Assembly (NCBI GenBank): GCA_934229535.1
Contig: CAKQDS010000019.1
Span: 1-35,636, forward strand
DNA: 35,636 nt
Source: an uncultured Anaeroplasmataceae bacterium
GTDB taxonomy: Bacteria > Bacillota_I > Bacilli_A > Acholeplasmatales > Anaeroplasmataceae
Direction: 5' to 3'
Position 1 is the stretch's first letter. Every line of letters starts with the position of its first letter. The notes below the pieces were generated by a model. The model ran no database searches, was not told the DNA's origin, and saw nothing but the letters and a program-made list of their open reading frames with translations. Of the stretch, positions 15,278 through 23,592 are shown piece by piece. Both the position numbers and the translations under genes were made by a program.

Positions 15278-15739
15278 TTGAATACAAATTTTTTAAATAA
15301 TACTATCTCATATATTGTTAAAACAGGGGATTCATTATATACAATTGCTAAAAAGTATAATACAACTGTTGAAGAGCTTATGAAAATAAATCACTTGTCT
15401 AGTTCAATGATTTATCCTAATCAGGTTTTATTTATTCCTTCAACATGTAATATAAATAATGACACATATTTAACTAAAGAATGTGAAAGCATTAATGACA
15501 TTTTGACTAAGTTTAATATTGATTATCAAACACTGGTTAAATACAATGATGTTTTAAAGCTTAAATTATGTGCAAATCAACTTTTAAAGGTTAGAGATAG
15601 TAATTTAAATTCTTTAACCTTATCAAGAAATGATAGTGTTGATGAAATTTTAGCAAAATATCAAAAGTCTCCATATGAGCTACTAAAATTAAATGAAAAA
15701 GAATGGTTTAAAGAAAATGGAAAGATAATTATTGGTTGA
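15278..15739 (+). CDS. Small protein with LysM repeats, no signal peptide
   Basis: The 153-residue protein starts with a good LysM domain (residues about 11-54: YIVKTGDSLYTIAKKYNTT, NHLSSSMIYPNQVLFIP). Two weaker copies follow (LTKECESINDILTKFNID to LLKVRD; LSRNDSVDEILAKYQKSP to the end). LysM domains bind N-acetylglucosamine polymers such as peptidoglycan. Unusually there is no signal peptide or membrane segment, and no catalytic domain. The start TTG 15278 is chosen because GGGTGG lies five bases upstream; an in-frame GTG at 15269 overlaps that site. LysM proteins without signal peptides occur as spore-coat morphogenetic proteins, but nothing else here shows sporulation. It follows ung in one operon. 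Function open. Confidence 0.75.
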   Translation: MNTNFLNNTISYIVKTGDSLYTIAKKYNTTVEELMKINHLSSSMIYPNQVLFIPSTCNINNDTYLTKECESINDILTKFNIDYQTLVKYNDVLKLKLCANQLLKVRDSNLNSLTLSRNDSVDEILAKYQKSPYELLKLNEKEWFKENGKIIIG

Positions 15740-15750
15740 TTATCTTTTTT
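15721..15750 (+). terminator. Terminator of ung-LysM
   Basis: Stem AAAGATAAT (15721-15729) and ATTATCTTT (15739-15747), loop 9 bases, long T-rich tail. The stop codon of the LysM gene is in the hairpin. Confidence 0.85.
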
Positions 15751-15764
15751 TCTTTTTTTTCTTA

Positions 15765-15773
15765 TGTTATAAT
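15765..15773 (+). promoter_or_regulatory. trmFO promoter, extended -10 type
   Basis: TGTTATAAT is an extended -10 (TGnTATAAT). The -35 region is a T-rich stretch with no recognisable hexamer. Confidence 0.5.
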
Positions 15774-15802
15774 TTTATTAATTGAAATATGGTGGTGTAA
15801 TT

Positions 15803-17104
15803 ATGAAGATAAGAATAATTGGAGCTGGTCTTGCTGGATGTGAGGCAGCTTATTATTTAGCTAAACGTGGCTATGAAATAGAATTATATGAAATGCGTCC
15901 AAAGAAAAGTACAGGTGCTCATAAAACAGATAAATTTTCTGAGCTTGTTTGTTCTAATTCTTTAAGAAGTGATTCTTTAGAAAATGCTGTAGGAATTTTA
16001 AAAAAAGAAATGGAAGAATTCGATTCATTAATAATTAAGTCAGCAAGAAGTCATAGTGTTTCTGCTGGTGGTGCCTTAGCAGTTGATAGAGAGGGCTTTT
16101 CTTTATATATAACAAATGTAATAAAGAGTATGACTAATATTAAAATTGTTAATGAAGAGGTTACAAGTCTTGATGAAAATATTCCGACTATTATTGCTAG
16201 TGGTCCTTTAACATCTGATTTGCTATCAGAGGAAATTAAAAGAAAGTTTGGAGCCTTTGATTTTTACTTTTTCGATGCCCAAGCTCCTATTGTTTATGCA
16301 GATTCAATTGATTATAGTAAGGCTTATTTCAAAAGTAGATATGATAAGGGCGAGGCTGATTATCTAAATTGCCCAATGAATAAGGAAGAATTTGATAGAT
16401 TTTATGATGCATTAATTAATGCTGAGGGTGTTGAGGTTAAGGATTTTGAAATAAAGGTTTTTGAGGGATGTATGCCTGTTGAGATTATGGCTAAAAGAGG
16501 TCCTCAAACATTAACATTTGGTCCGATGAAGCCAGTCGGCTTAAAAATGCCTAATGGTGAAAAGCCTTATGCTGTTGTACAACTACGTCAGGATGATGCT
16601 GCAAAAAGTATGTATAATTTAGTTGGCTTTCAAACACATTTGAAATTTCCAGAACAAAAAAGAGTTTTTCAAATGATACCAGGTCTTGAAAATGCAAGGT
16701 TTGCTAAATACGGAGTAATGCATAAAAATACTTATATAAATGCTCCTAAGATTTTAAATGCGACTTATCAAACTAAGGAATACCCTAATTTCTTTTTCGC
16801 AGGTCAAATAAGCGGTGTAGAGGGATATGTGGAATCAGCAGCCTCAGGAATTGTTGCTGCTATTAATATGGATAGATATTTAAGAGGAAAAGAGCTTGTT
16901 GAATTTCCAAGAAGTACAATTATGGGATCAATGGCTTATTATATTACTCATAGTAATCCAACTGGATTTGAACCAATGAATGCAAATTTTGGAATTGTAA
17001 GTGAACTTACAGAGCCTCACCATAAAAAAGATAGAAAGGCCTTATATTCTAAAAGAGCCTTAGATACAATAAAGCAAATTAAGGATATGATTATAAATGA
17101 ATGA
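15803..17104 (+). CDS. trmFO: tRNA uracil-54 methyltransferase, folate-dependent (TrmFO)
   Basis: This enzyme forms ribothymidine at position 54 of tRNA using methylenetetrahydrofolate and FAD. The 433-residue protein has the N-terminal FAD motif IGAGLAGCEAAYYLAKRGY, the VCSNSLRSDSL segment and the ASGPLTS, GPMKPVG and GQISGVEGYVES motifs of the family. The start ATG 15803 follows GGTGGT; an in-frame TTG at 15782 sits at the transcription start and is rejected. The xerC start overlaps its end by eight bases. In Bacillus the same pair, gid and codV, is followed by clpQY and codY; here the order ends after xerC. Confidence 0.96.
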   Translation: MKIRIIGAGLAGCEAAYYLAKRGYEIELYEMRPKKSTGAHKTDKFSELVCSNSLRSDSLENAVGILKKEMEEFDSLIIKSARSHSVSAGGALAVDREGFSLYITNVIKSMTNIKIVNEEVTSLDENIPTIIASGPLTSDLLSEEIKRKFGAFDFYFFDAQAPIVYADSIDYSKAYFKSRYDKGEADYLNCPMNKEEFDRFYDALINAEGVEVKDFEIKVFEGCMPVEIMAKRGPQTLTFGPMKPVGLKMPNGEKPYAVVQLRQDDAAKSMYNLVGFQTHLKFPEQKRVFQMIPGLENARFAKYGVMHKNTYINAPKILNATYQTKEYPNFFFAGQISGVEGYVESAASGIVAAINMDRYLRGKELVEFPRSTIMGSMAYYITHSNPTGFEPMNANFGIVSELTEPHHKKDRKALYSKRALDTIKQIKDMIINE

Positions 17105-18011
17105 TGCTGAATTAATTTCCGAATTTATTGAATATTTAGATGCAGAAAGAAATTATTCTAAGAATACTATTGAAGCATATCAAAGAGATATTAATGAATT
17201 TAAGGATTTTATTATTGGTGAAAAATTTGCAAAAAGCATTTTAAACATTAGAATAAATCATCCTAAATATTATATATCTCATCTGACAGAAAATAATGAT
17301 GAAGTTACAACTATTCATCGTAAAATTTCTGCGCTTAGAAGCTTTTATCAATATTTATTAAAAAATGAATATATTGCTGTTAATTATTTTTCAGAGGTGG
17401 TAACTCCTAAAGCTCCTAAAAGATTACCTAAAATTGTTAAAAATGAGGAGCTTGAGCTACTATTTAATTCAATTAATAAGGAAACAACTCTTGGATTTAG
17501 AAATTATTTGATTTTAGAATTATTATTTGCTACAGGAATAAGAGTTAGTGAACTATGTAATATGGAAATAAAAGATATTGATTTTAGTGCTAATGAAATA
17601 ATGATTCATGGTAAAGGCTCTAAGGATAGAATCGTTTTAATGTATGATTCCTTAGCTTCTGAGCTTAAGCATTATATCACATATCAAAGAGTTGAGCTTT
17701 TGTCTAAAAGTGATGAAAATACAAGAATTGTTTTTTTAAATCGAAATGGAACAAATCTTACTACAAGAGGGGTTAGAGTAATACTTAATACAATAATTAA
17801 AAATGCTGGGGAAACCTTTAAGCTCAGCCCACATATGCTAAGGCATAGCTTTGCAACAGCTTTATTGAATAATGGAGCAGATCTTAGAAGTGTTCAGGAG
17901 TTACTTGGACATGAAAATTTATCTACTACACAAATTTATACACATGTTACGTATGAAAGGATGAAGGAGACATATTTTTTAGCACATCCTAGAGCTAAAA
18001 AGAAGATGTGA
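17097..18011 (+). CDS. xerC: Tyrosine recombinase XerC-like
   Basis: The 304-residue protein has the N-terminal SAM-like domain (residues 5-90) and the catalytic domain with all tyrosine-recombinase residues: Arg149 (ATGIRVSEL), Lys173 (HGKGSKDR), His246 and Arg249 (PHMLRHSFAT), His272 (LGHENLS), Tyr281 (QIYTHV). It should act with a second Xer protein on dif to resolve chromosome dimers. Placement after trmFO, overlapping by eight bases, matches the Bacilli xerC (codV), not a phage or island integrase. AAGGA lies 10-11 bases before ATG. Confidence 0.95.
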   Translation: MNDAELISEFIEYLDAERNYSKNTIEAYQRDINEFKDFIIGEKFAKSILNIRINHPKYYISHLTENNDEVTTIHRKISALRSFYQYLLKNEYIAVNYFSEVVTPKAPKRLPKIVKNEELELLFNSINKETTLGFRNYLILELLFATGIRVSELCNMEIKDIDFSANEIMIHGKGSKDRIVLMYDSLASELKHYITYQRVELLSKSDENTRIVFLNRNGTNLTTRGVRVILNTIIKNAGETFKLSPHMLRHSFATALLNNGADLRSVQELLGHENLSTTQIYTHVTYERMKETYFLAHPRAKKKM

Positions 18012-18029
18012 AAAAAATGTGGAGATAGA

Positions 18030-18057
18030 TTGTTATTTTTTTGAGATTTGATATAAT
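18030..18057 (+). promoter_or_regulatory. Promoter of nfeD-flotillin
   Basis: -10 TATAAT (18052-18057), with -35 TTGTTA (18030-18035) at 16-base spacing, 49 bases upstream of the NfeD start. Confidence 0.55.
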
Positions 18058-18106
18058 TTATTTGAACATAAATAAAGATATTAGATGTTTAAGAAAGGAA
18101 AATGGT

Positions 18107-18715
18107 ATGATAAATTGGTTTAATAATTTAGATGTTTTTTATCAAGTACTCTTTGTTTTAGGCTGCGTATCAACTGTAGTTATGTTTATCCAATTAATAA
18201 TGCTTATTGTTGGTATTGAGGGAGCCGATTCGAGCTTTGATGGAATTGATGATGGCGGTATTGACGATATTGCAAATGATGGGGGAATTTTAGATATTTT
18301 TGGTCTTAGAGTTTTAACTATAAGAAATCTATTTATTTTTCTAGCAATGTTTAGTTGGGTAGCATTATTATTAAATGAATGGACAAATAGCTATGCAATT
18401 TCAATAATAGTTGGTTTATTAGTAGCAATTGTCATCGTTTTAATTGTTTCATTTGTAATGAAGCAGGCCTTAAAGCTTCAGGATGAGGGAAATGTCAAAA
18501 TTGAAAATGCAATTGGGAAAAAAGGAACATGCTATTTAACAATTCCCTCAAATAAACAAGGAATGGGTAAGGTTAACGTATTAGTACAGGATCGTTTATT
18601 TGAATTTGATGCCTATACTGATGACCAAGAGTCTATTCCTACAGGTTGTGAAATTGTTGTAGTAGATAGCTTAACAAATGCATTAATTGTAAGAAAGGTT
18701 AATAATGGTGAGTAA
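18107..18715 (+). CDS. NfeD-like membrane protein
   Basis: The 202-residue protein has transmembrane segments at about 10-38, 72-90 and 96-118, a short acidic Gly/Asp-rich loop between the first two (DDGGIDDIANDGG), and a soluble C-terminal beta domain (130-200: GKKGTCYLTIPS to EIVVVDSLTNALIVRKV), which is the OB-fold of NfeD proteins. NfeD-type proteins are nearly always paired with flotillins and assist organisation of membrane microdomains. The flotillin gene starts inside the 3' end of this gene. Start ATG 18107 is chosen from AGGA seven bases upstream; an in-frame ATT-type or longer start would include the -10 box. Confidence 0.88.
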   Translation: MINWFNNLDVFYQVLFVLGCVSTVVMFIQLIMLIVGIEGADSSFDGIDDGGIDDIANDGGILDIFGLRVLTIRNLFIFLAMFSWVALLLNEWTNSYAISIIVGLLVAIVIVLIVSFVMKQALKLQDEGNVKIENAIGKKGTCYLTIPSNKQGMGKVNVLVQDRLFEFDAYTDDQESIPTGCEIVVVDSLTNALIVRKVNNGE

Positions 18716-20105
18716 AATGATTTTAAGTGCAATTGGCGGCATTATTGCTGCGTTGGTAATAACATTTGTTATTATTGTTTTTTCTATCTTGCTTTTGTTT
18801 GTAGCAAGATATCGTAAGTGTCCTAGTGACAAAATTATGGTTATTTATGGTAAGTTAAGAAAAGCTGGAGATGGTATGAATCGTAGTTCTAAATGTATTC
18901 ATGGTGGAGCTGCATTTGTTTGGCCATTTATTCAAGCATATGAATTTTTGGATTTAACGCCTATTAGCATAAGTGTTGATTTAAAAAATGCCTTGTCAAG
19001 ACAGAATATTCGTATTGATGTGCCTTCAAGATTTACAGTTGGTATTTCTACAGAAATAGGTGTTATGCAAAATGCTGCAGAGCGTTTACTTGGTTTAAAG
19101 CTTCCAGAAATTCAAGAATTGGCTAAGGATATTATTTTTGGTCAATTACGTTTAGTTGTAGCGACAATGGATATTGAGGAAATTAATACTGACCGTGATA
19201 AATTCTTAGAGGCTGTTAGTAGAAACGTTGAAACAGAACTTAAAAAAATTGGTTTAAGACTAATTAACGTAAACGTAACTGATATTTCTGATGAATCTGG
19301 ATATATTGATGCTCTTGGTAAGGAAGCTGCAGCTAAGGCTATTAATGATGCTAAGAAAAATGTTGCTGAGAGAAATAGAGATGGTTCTATTGGTGAGGCT
19401 AACGCAAATATGGATGAGAGAGTCCAGGTTGCTGAGGCTAATTCTAGTGCTATAGCTGGTGAAAATGAGGCTAAGATGAAGATTGCTGCTTCAAATGCTA
19501 CTCTTCGTGAGGGTGAAGCAGAAGCATTAAGAAGAGCAACTGCTGCTGAAAAGATTGCCGAGGCTAAGGCTTTAGAGGAAGCATATAGTGCCCAGATGGC
19601 TGCTGAAAAGGCTCGTGCTGAAAGAGAACAAGCAACACTAGAGGCAGATGTAATTGTTAAGAGTGAAATTGAAAAACGTAGAATTGAGATTGAAGCAGAA
19701 GCAAATGCTGAAAAAATTCGTCGTACGGCTAAGGGTGAGGCTGATGCCATTTTTATGAAAATGGAAGCAGAGGCTCGTGGTATTCAAGAAAAACTAATGC
19801 GCCAGGCTGAAGGATATGCAAAGATTGTTGCTGCAGCTGGTGGTAATGCAGTTGATGCTTCAAAGCTTATGATTACTGATAAGATGGAAGATTTAGTTAG
19901 TAAGCAGGTTGAAGCTGTTAAGAATATCAAATTTGATAAGATTACTGTTTGGGATAATGGTGGCAGTGAGGCAGGCTCACAAACTGCAAATTTTGCTCAA
20001 AATATAATTAAATCTGTTCCGCCAATTAAAGATTTATATGATATGGCTGGCTTAGATATTCCTTCATATTTAGGAAAAGAGAAGAAAGAAGAGCCAAAAA
20101 AGTAA
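18705..20105 (+). CDS. floT: Flotillin-like protein (FloT/YuaG type)
   Basis: The 466-residue protein has an N-terminal membrane segment (about 5-35), an SPFH/band 7 domain (about 36-190: KCPSDKIMVIYG to RLINVNVTDI), then a long Ala/Glu-rich coiled coil (about 205-380) and a C-terminal tail. Flotillins form oligomers at the inner face of the membrane and organise functional microdomains. The start ATG 18705 overlaps the NfeD stop by 11 bases; a second in-frame ATG at 18717 follows GGTGAG and is also possible. The NfeD-flotillin pair matches the yuaF-yuaG operon of Bacillus. Confidence 0.94.
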   Translation: MVSKMILSAIGGIIAALVITFVIIVFSILLLFVARYRKCPSDKIMVIYGKLRKAGDGMNRSSKCIHGGAAFVWPFIQAYEFLDLTPISISVDLKNALSRQNIRIDVPSRFTVGISTEIGVMQNAAERLLGLKLPEIQELAKDIIFGQLRLVVATMDIEEINTDRDKFLEAVSRNVETELKKIGLRLINVNVTDISDESGYIDALGKEAAAKAINDAKKNVAERNRDGSIGEANANMDERVQVAEANSSAIAGENEAKMKIAASNATLREGEAEALRRATAAEKIAEAKALEEAYSAQMAAEKARAEREQATLEADVIVKSEIEKRRIEIEAEANAEKIRRTAKGEADAIFMKMEAEARGIQEKLMRQAEGYAKIVAAAGGNAVDASKLMITDKMEDLVSKQVEAVKNIKFDKITVWDNGGSEAGSQTANFAQNIIKSVPPIKDLYDMAGLDIPSYLGKEKKEEPKK

Positions 20106-20113
20106 GATAATTC

Positions 20114-20147
20114 TTGATTTTGTTCGTTATTTTTGCTATAACATAAT
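20114..20147 (+). promoter_or_regulatory. Lipoprotein gene promoter
   Basis: Two overlapping candidates: TTGATT (20114-20119) with TATAAC (20137-20142), spacer 17; or TTGTTC (20120-20125) with CATAAT (20142-20147), spacer 16. An inverted repeat TCGTTA/TAACGA (20124-20129 and 20150-20155) surrounds them. Confidence 0.4.
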
Positions 20148-20173
20148 AGTAACGATTTGGAGTGAATAAAAAA

Positions 20174-20875
20174 ATGAAAAAAAGATATATATTTTTATTA
20201 GCATTTGTAGCTATGATTACACTTGCTGGTTGTAAGAAGGATAGTAAGTTTTCTGTTGATGAAATTGGTACTAATATTGATCTTGCTGACACTTGGATGA
20301 AGCAAGTAAGCTATAGCGATACTGCAATTAACGAATTTGATGAAAAGAAGGATCATTATGTTGTCTATATTCCTACAGACATTACATCAAGCTTAAAAGT
20401 AAATGTACTTGATGTAGAGAGCAGTATTACTGATAGATTCCATTCTTTCCATATTCCATATGCAACTGCTACAACCTTTACAGTTTCTGCAGCTAATTCA
20501 TTAATTGGAATCTATACAAATTATTTTAAGGATGATAATAAGTTAGATTTAGGCTTTGAGGCAACTATTCCTACTAAATGGAGTCAAACAGTTAATTTAG
20601 GTGATTGTAAGGAACAAAAGGAAGGAATGGTTAGAACTCTATATACTGTTTATATGCCTACCTACGTTGAGCATTATGGTGTATATAGTAAGGAAGTTAA
20701 GTGTGATATTAAATCATATGTTTTAATTCCAGTAGCTTATGGACTTACATATTCAAATACTAATGATTTAAAGCAAAATTTAGAAGGCGTTTCAAATGGT
20801 ATTAAATCATTAGAATCAGTTACATTATATGCAAATAACGGCATTCTAGTAAATCAACCTAAGGAGAATGAATAA
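20174..20875 (+). CDS. Lipoprotein of unknown function
   Basis: The 233-residue protein has a short basic N-terminus, a hydrophobic stretch and a lipobox LAGC with Cys20 as the lipid-modified residue (FLLAFVAMITLAGCKKD). The mature part of about 210 residues is soluble and probably outside the membrane. It has a YVVYIPTDI stretch and a run of beta-type strands, with no motif I recognise. Start ATG 20174 is chosen because GGAG at 20159-20162 overlaps the alternative GTG at 20162. It has its own candidate promoter after flotillin and its own terminator. Confidence 0.8.
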   Translation: MKKRYIFLLAFVAMITLAGCKKDSKFSVDEIGTNIDLADTWMKQVSYSDTAINEFDEKKDHYVVYIPTDITSSLKVNVLDVESSITDRFHSFHIPYATATTFTVSAANSLIGIYTNYFKDDNKLDLGFEATIPTKWSQTVNLGDCKEQKEGMVRTLYTVYMPTYVEHYGVYSKEVKCDIKSYVLIPVAYGLTYSNTNDLKQNLEGVSNGIKSLESVTLYANNGILVNQPKENE

Positions 20876-20894
20876 TTTTCATTCTTCTTTTTTT
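20866..20894 (+). terminator. Terminator after the lipoprotein gene
   Basis: Stem GAATGAA (20866-20872) and TTCATTC (20878-20884), 5-base loop, followed by TTCTTTTTTTT. Confidence 0.85.
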
Positions 20895-20899
20895 TAGTA

Positions 20900-20928
20900 T
20901 TGCAATTACAATGAATGTGTGGTAAAAT
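20900..20928 (+). promoter_or_regulatory. rpsB promoter
   Basis: -35 TTGCAA (20900-20905), 17-base spacer, -10 TAAAAT (20923-20928). Transcription should begin near 20935. Confidence 0.7.
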
Positions 20929-20934
20929 ACTAAA

Positions 20935-21047
20935 GGCACAAAATAAACATGCTTTTGGAGCTGGCCGTCGTGTGCAAGTAAAATTGATGGAGGCAAGCGA
21001 TGAAGAAGGCAGAAGACATAACAAAAATAAAATGGAGGAATTTAAAA
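20935..21047 (+). promoter_or_regulatory. Long 5' leader of rpsB-tsf, possible S2 autoregulation site
   Basis: About 113 bases separate the transcription start from the rpsB ATG. The leader is far less AT-rich than other intergenic DNA. GCACA (20936-20940) can pair with TGTGC (20971-20975), enclosing GGAGCTGGCC. Ribosomal protein operons often have such leaders for autoregulation; no named motif was identified. Confidence 0.35.
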
Positions 21048-21893
21048 ATGTCTGAATCAGTAGTTTCTATGAAACAACTATTGGAGTCTGGTGTTCATTT
21101 CGGTCATGCAACACGTAGATGGAATCCAAAAATGGCGAAGTATATCTTTACTTCAAGAAATGGTATTTATATCATTGATTTACAAAAAACAGCAAATCAA
21201 ATTGAAAAGGCTTATGCTGCTTTATTAGAAATCGTTAAAAACGATGGTAAGGTTTTATTTGTTGGTACAAAGAAGCAAGCTCAAGATGCTGTAAAGGAAG
21301 AAGCTTTAAGAACAGGTCAATACTATGTTAACCAACGTTGGTTAGGTGGTACTTTAACTAACTTTAAGACTATTCGTAAACGTATTAAGAAGTTACAAGA
21401 TTTATATAAGATGGAAGAGGATGGAACTTTTGCAGCTTTACCTAAGAAGGAAGTTGTTAAATTAAAGGCTGAAAGAGATAAGCTTGAAAAGTTCTTAGGC
21501 GGAATCAAGGATATGAAGAAGGTTCCTGATGCATTATTTATCGTAGATCCTCGTAAGGAGCATAATGCTATTTTAGAGGCACGTATTTTAGGAATCCCTG
21601 TATTTGGTATCGTTGATACTAACTGTGATCCTGATGATGTTGACTATGTTATCCCTGCAAACGATGATGCTATTCGTGCAGTTAAGTTAGTTACATTCGT
21701 TATGGGTAATGCTATAATTGAGGCTCAAGGTGGCGTTGTTGAAAAGTTCGAAGAGCCTGAAGATGTAAATATGAATGAGGAAATTAGTAAGGAAGAAAAG
21801 GCTAATAAGCGTCCAGTAAATAAGGATGGCAAGAAGCCAATGAACAAGAGACCTGCTAAGAAGGCTGAAGCTACTGAAGCTAAGGCTGAATAA
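21048..21893 (+). CDS. rpsB: Small ribosomal subunit protein uS2
   Basis: The protein has 281 residues: the standard uS2 core (LLESGVHFGHATRRWNPKM near the N-terminus, VNQRWLGGTLTNF, PDALFIVDPRKEHNAI) plus a C-terminal tail of about 45 residues rich in Lys, Glu and Ala that is longer than in Bacillus. It assembles late into the 30S subunit. The start ATG 21048 has GGAGG at 21034-21038; an in-frame ATG at 21000 would add residues that do not resemble uS2. tsf follows after 20 bases. Confidence 0.98.
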   Translation: MSESVVSMKQLLESGVHFGHATRRWNPKMAKYIFTSRNGIYIIDLQKTANQIEKAYAALLEIVKNDGKVLFVGTKKQAQDAVKEEALRTGQYYVNQRWLGGTLTNFKTIRKRIKKLQDLYKMEEDGTFAALPKKEVVKLKAERDKLEKFLGGIKDMKKVPDALFIVDPRKEHNAILEARILGIPVFGIVDTNCDPDDVDYVIPANDDAIRAVKLVTFVMGNAIIEAQGGVVEKFEEPEDVNMNEEISKEEKANKRPVNKDGKKPMNKRPAKKAEATEAKAE

Positions 21894-21913
21894 TCTTTTT
21901 GTGGAGGAAAACT

Positions 21914-22816
21914 ATGATTAATGCTCAATTAATTAAGCAATTACGTGATTTAACTCAAGCAGGAATGCTAGATTGTAAAAAAGCTTTAGAGGCTAATGAC
22001 GGCAATGTAGAAAAGGCTGTTGTTTGGTTACGTGAAAAGGGAATTGCAAAAGCTGAAAAGAAGGCAGCAAGTCGTGTTGCAGCTGAAGGCTTATGTTCAT
22101 ATGCAATTTCAGGTAACAAGGCTGTTTATTTTGAATTAAATTCAGAGACAGATTTCGTTGCTAAAAATGATAAATTTGTTAATTTAGTTAACAAGATTGG
22201 TGAAACTTTAGTTAATTCAAATGCTACAAATACTGAAGAAGCTTTAAATGTTAGTGTTGATGGTACTACATTAGCTAACGTTATTCTTCAAAATGCTGGT
22301 GTTATTGGTGAAAAGATTTCTCTTCGTCGTGTTGGTGTTTTAACTAAAAATGATGATGAGGTATTTGGTGCTTATAAGCATAATGGCGGTAATATTTTAA
22401 GCTTAGTAGTTTTAAAGGGTAATGATGAAGTTGTTGCTAAGGATGTAGCTATGCATGTTGCTGCTCAAGCTCCAACTTATGTTTCAAAGAAGGATATTCC
22501 AGCTGAAGCATTAGCTAAGGAAGAGGAAATCATTCTTCAAACTGCTTTAAATGAAAATAAGCAAGCTGCTAAACCAAAGCCAGAAAATATTATTAAGGAA
22601 AAAATTGTACCAGGACGTCTTGAAAAGGAATTAAAGGATATTTGTCTTTTAAGCCAACCATTTGTTAAGAATCCTGATCAAACCGTTGAGCAATATGTTG
22701 CTGCAAACAAGTCAAGTGTTGTTACTTTCGTTCGTCTACGCGTTGGTGAAGGAATTGAAAAGGAAACAGTTGATTTTGCTGCAGAGGTAGCTGCTCAAGC
22801 TGGATTAAATAAGTAA
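21914..22816 (+). CDS. tsf: Elongation factor Ts
   Basis: EF-Ts exchanges nucleotide on EF-Tu during translation. The 300-residue protein has the UBA-like N-terminus (LRDLTQAGMLDCKKALEAN), the core motif SETDFVAKND that dislodges magnesium from EF-Tu, and the C-terminal dimer region (RLRVGEGIEKETVDFAAEV). The start ATG 21914 has GGAGG seven bases upstream. It is cotranscribed with rpsB. Confidence 0.97.
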   Translation: MINAQLIKQLRDLTQAGMLDCKKALEANDGNVEKAVVWLREKGIAKAEKKAASRVAAEGLCSYAISGNKAVYFELNSETDFVAKNDKFVNLVNKIGETLVNSNATNTEEALNVSVDGTTLANVILQNAGVIGEKISLRRVGVLTKNDDEVFGAYKHNGGNILSLVVLKGNDEVVAKDVAMHVAAQAPTYVSKKDIPAEALAKEEEIILQTALNENKQAAKPKPENIIKEKIVPGRLEKELKDICLLSQPFVKNPDQTVEQYVAANKSSVVTFVRLRVGEGIEKETVDFAAEVAAQAGLNK

Positions 22817-22822
22817 AAAATT

Positions 22823-22849
22823 AAGAGGAGCTTTGTGCCCCTCTTTTTT
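22823..22849 (+). terminator. Hairpin between tsf and pyrH
   Basis: Stem AAGAGG (22823-22828) and CCTCTT (22840-22845), with an inner GC/GC step, then a run of T. pyrH follows without another clear promoter, so this may be a partial terminator that lowers pyrH-frr expression. Confidence 0.65.
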
Positions 22850-22870
22850 AAAGAAGGATGGAATATAGGT

Positions 22871-23575
22871 ATGTATAAACGAATTCTACTTAAGTTAAGT
22901 GGTGAAGCATTAAAGGGCGATACTCCATTTGGAATCGACCCTGCAACTGTAAAAAATGTTGCAAGACAAATTAAAGAGGTTGCGTTACTTGGTGTTCAAA
23001 TCGGTATAGTTTGTGGTGGCGGTAATATCTGGCGTGGTAAGACTGCATCTGAACTAGGTATGGAAAGAGCTCAAGCAGATTATATGGGAATGCTTGCAAC
23101 TGTTATGAATGCTCTTGCAATTCAGGAAGCCTTAGAAAGTCTAGGTGTTCAAACAAGAGTGCTTTCCGCTCTTGATATTCAACAGGTTGCAGAACCATAT
23201 ATTCGTCGTAGAGCAATCAGACATCTTGAAAAGGGTCGTGTATGTATATTTGCTGGTGGTATTGGTTCCCCATATTTTTCTACTGATACTGCTTGTGTAC
23301 TTAGAGCTACGGAAATTGGTGCGGATGTCATTTTAATGGCTAAAAATGGTACTGAAGGTGTATATGATAGTGATCCAAGAAAAAATAAGGATGCTAAGAT
23401 GTATACTGAACTTACATTCCAAGAGATTTTAAATAAGAATTTAGCAGTAATGGATTCAACAGCTGCTTCATTATGCAAGGACAACAATTTAGAGCTTATT
23501 GTCTTTAATATGAATAAGGATGGTAATATTTTAAAGGTTGTTAAAGGCGAAAAAATAGGAACTAATGTTCGATAA
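22871..23575 (+). CDS. pyrH: Uridylate kinase
   Basis: The bacterial UMP kinase makes UDP from UMP with ATP. The 234-residue protein shows the amino-acid-kinase fold: KRILLKLSGEAL at the N-terminus, VCGGGNIWRG, the AEPYIRRRAIRHLEKGRV segment for UMP and regulation, and the DVILMAKNGTEGVYDSDPR loop. Start ATG 22871 begins the conserved MYKRILLKLSGE; AGAAGGA is 12 bases upstream, a long spacing. It lies between tsf and frr as in most Bacillota. Confidence 0.96.
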   Translation: MYKRILLKLSGEALKGDTPFGIDPATVKNVARQIKEVALLGVQIGIVCGGGNIWRGKTASELGMERAQADYMGMLATVMNALAIQEALESLGVQTRVLSALDIQQVAEPYIRRRAIRHLEKGRVCIFAGGIGSPYFSTDTACVLRATEIGADVILMAKNGTEGVYDSDPRKNKDAKMYTELTFQEILNKNLAVMDSTAASLCKDNNLELIVFNMNKDGNILKVVKGEKIGTNVR

Positions 23576-23592
23576 AAAAAGGAGAAAGAATT

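Noticed and set aside
17097..18011. Tyrosine recombinase as an island integrase
   Set aside because: Its position after trmFO with an eight-base overlap and its length match the chromosomal xerC; no att repeat or cargo nearby.
19142..19750. 202-codon minus-strand open frame
   Set aside because: It is the complement of the Ala/Glu-rich coiled coil of flotillin; the Ala/Ser-rich product is an artefact of that codon bias and has no ribosome binding site.
20987..21055. 22-codon ORF starting MEASDEEGRRHN in the rpsB leader
   Set aside because: It has no ribosome binding site, overlaps the rpsB start in another frame, and its composition follows the Shine-Dalgarno-rich leader; not supported without conservation.
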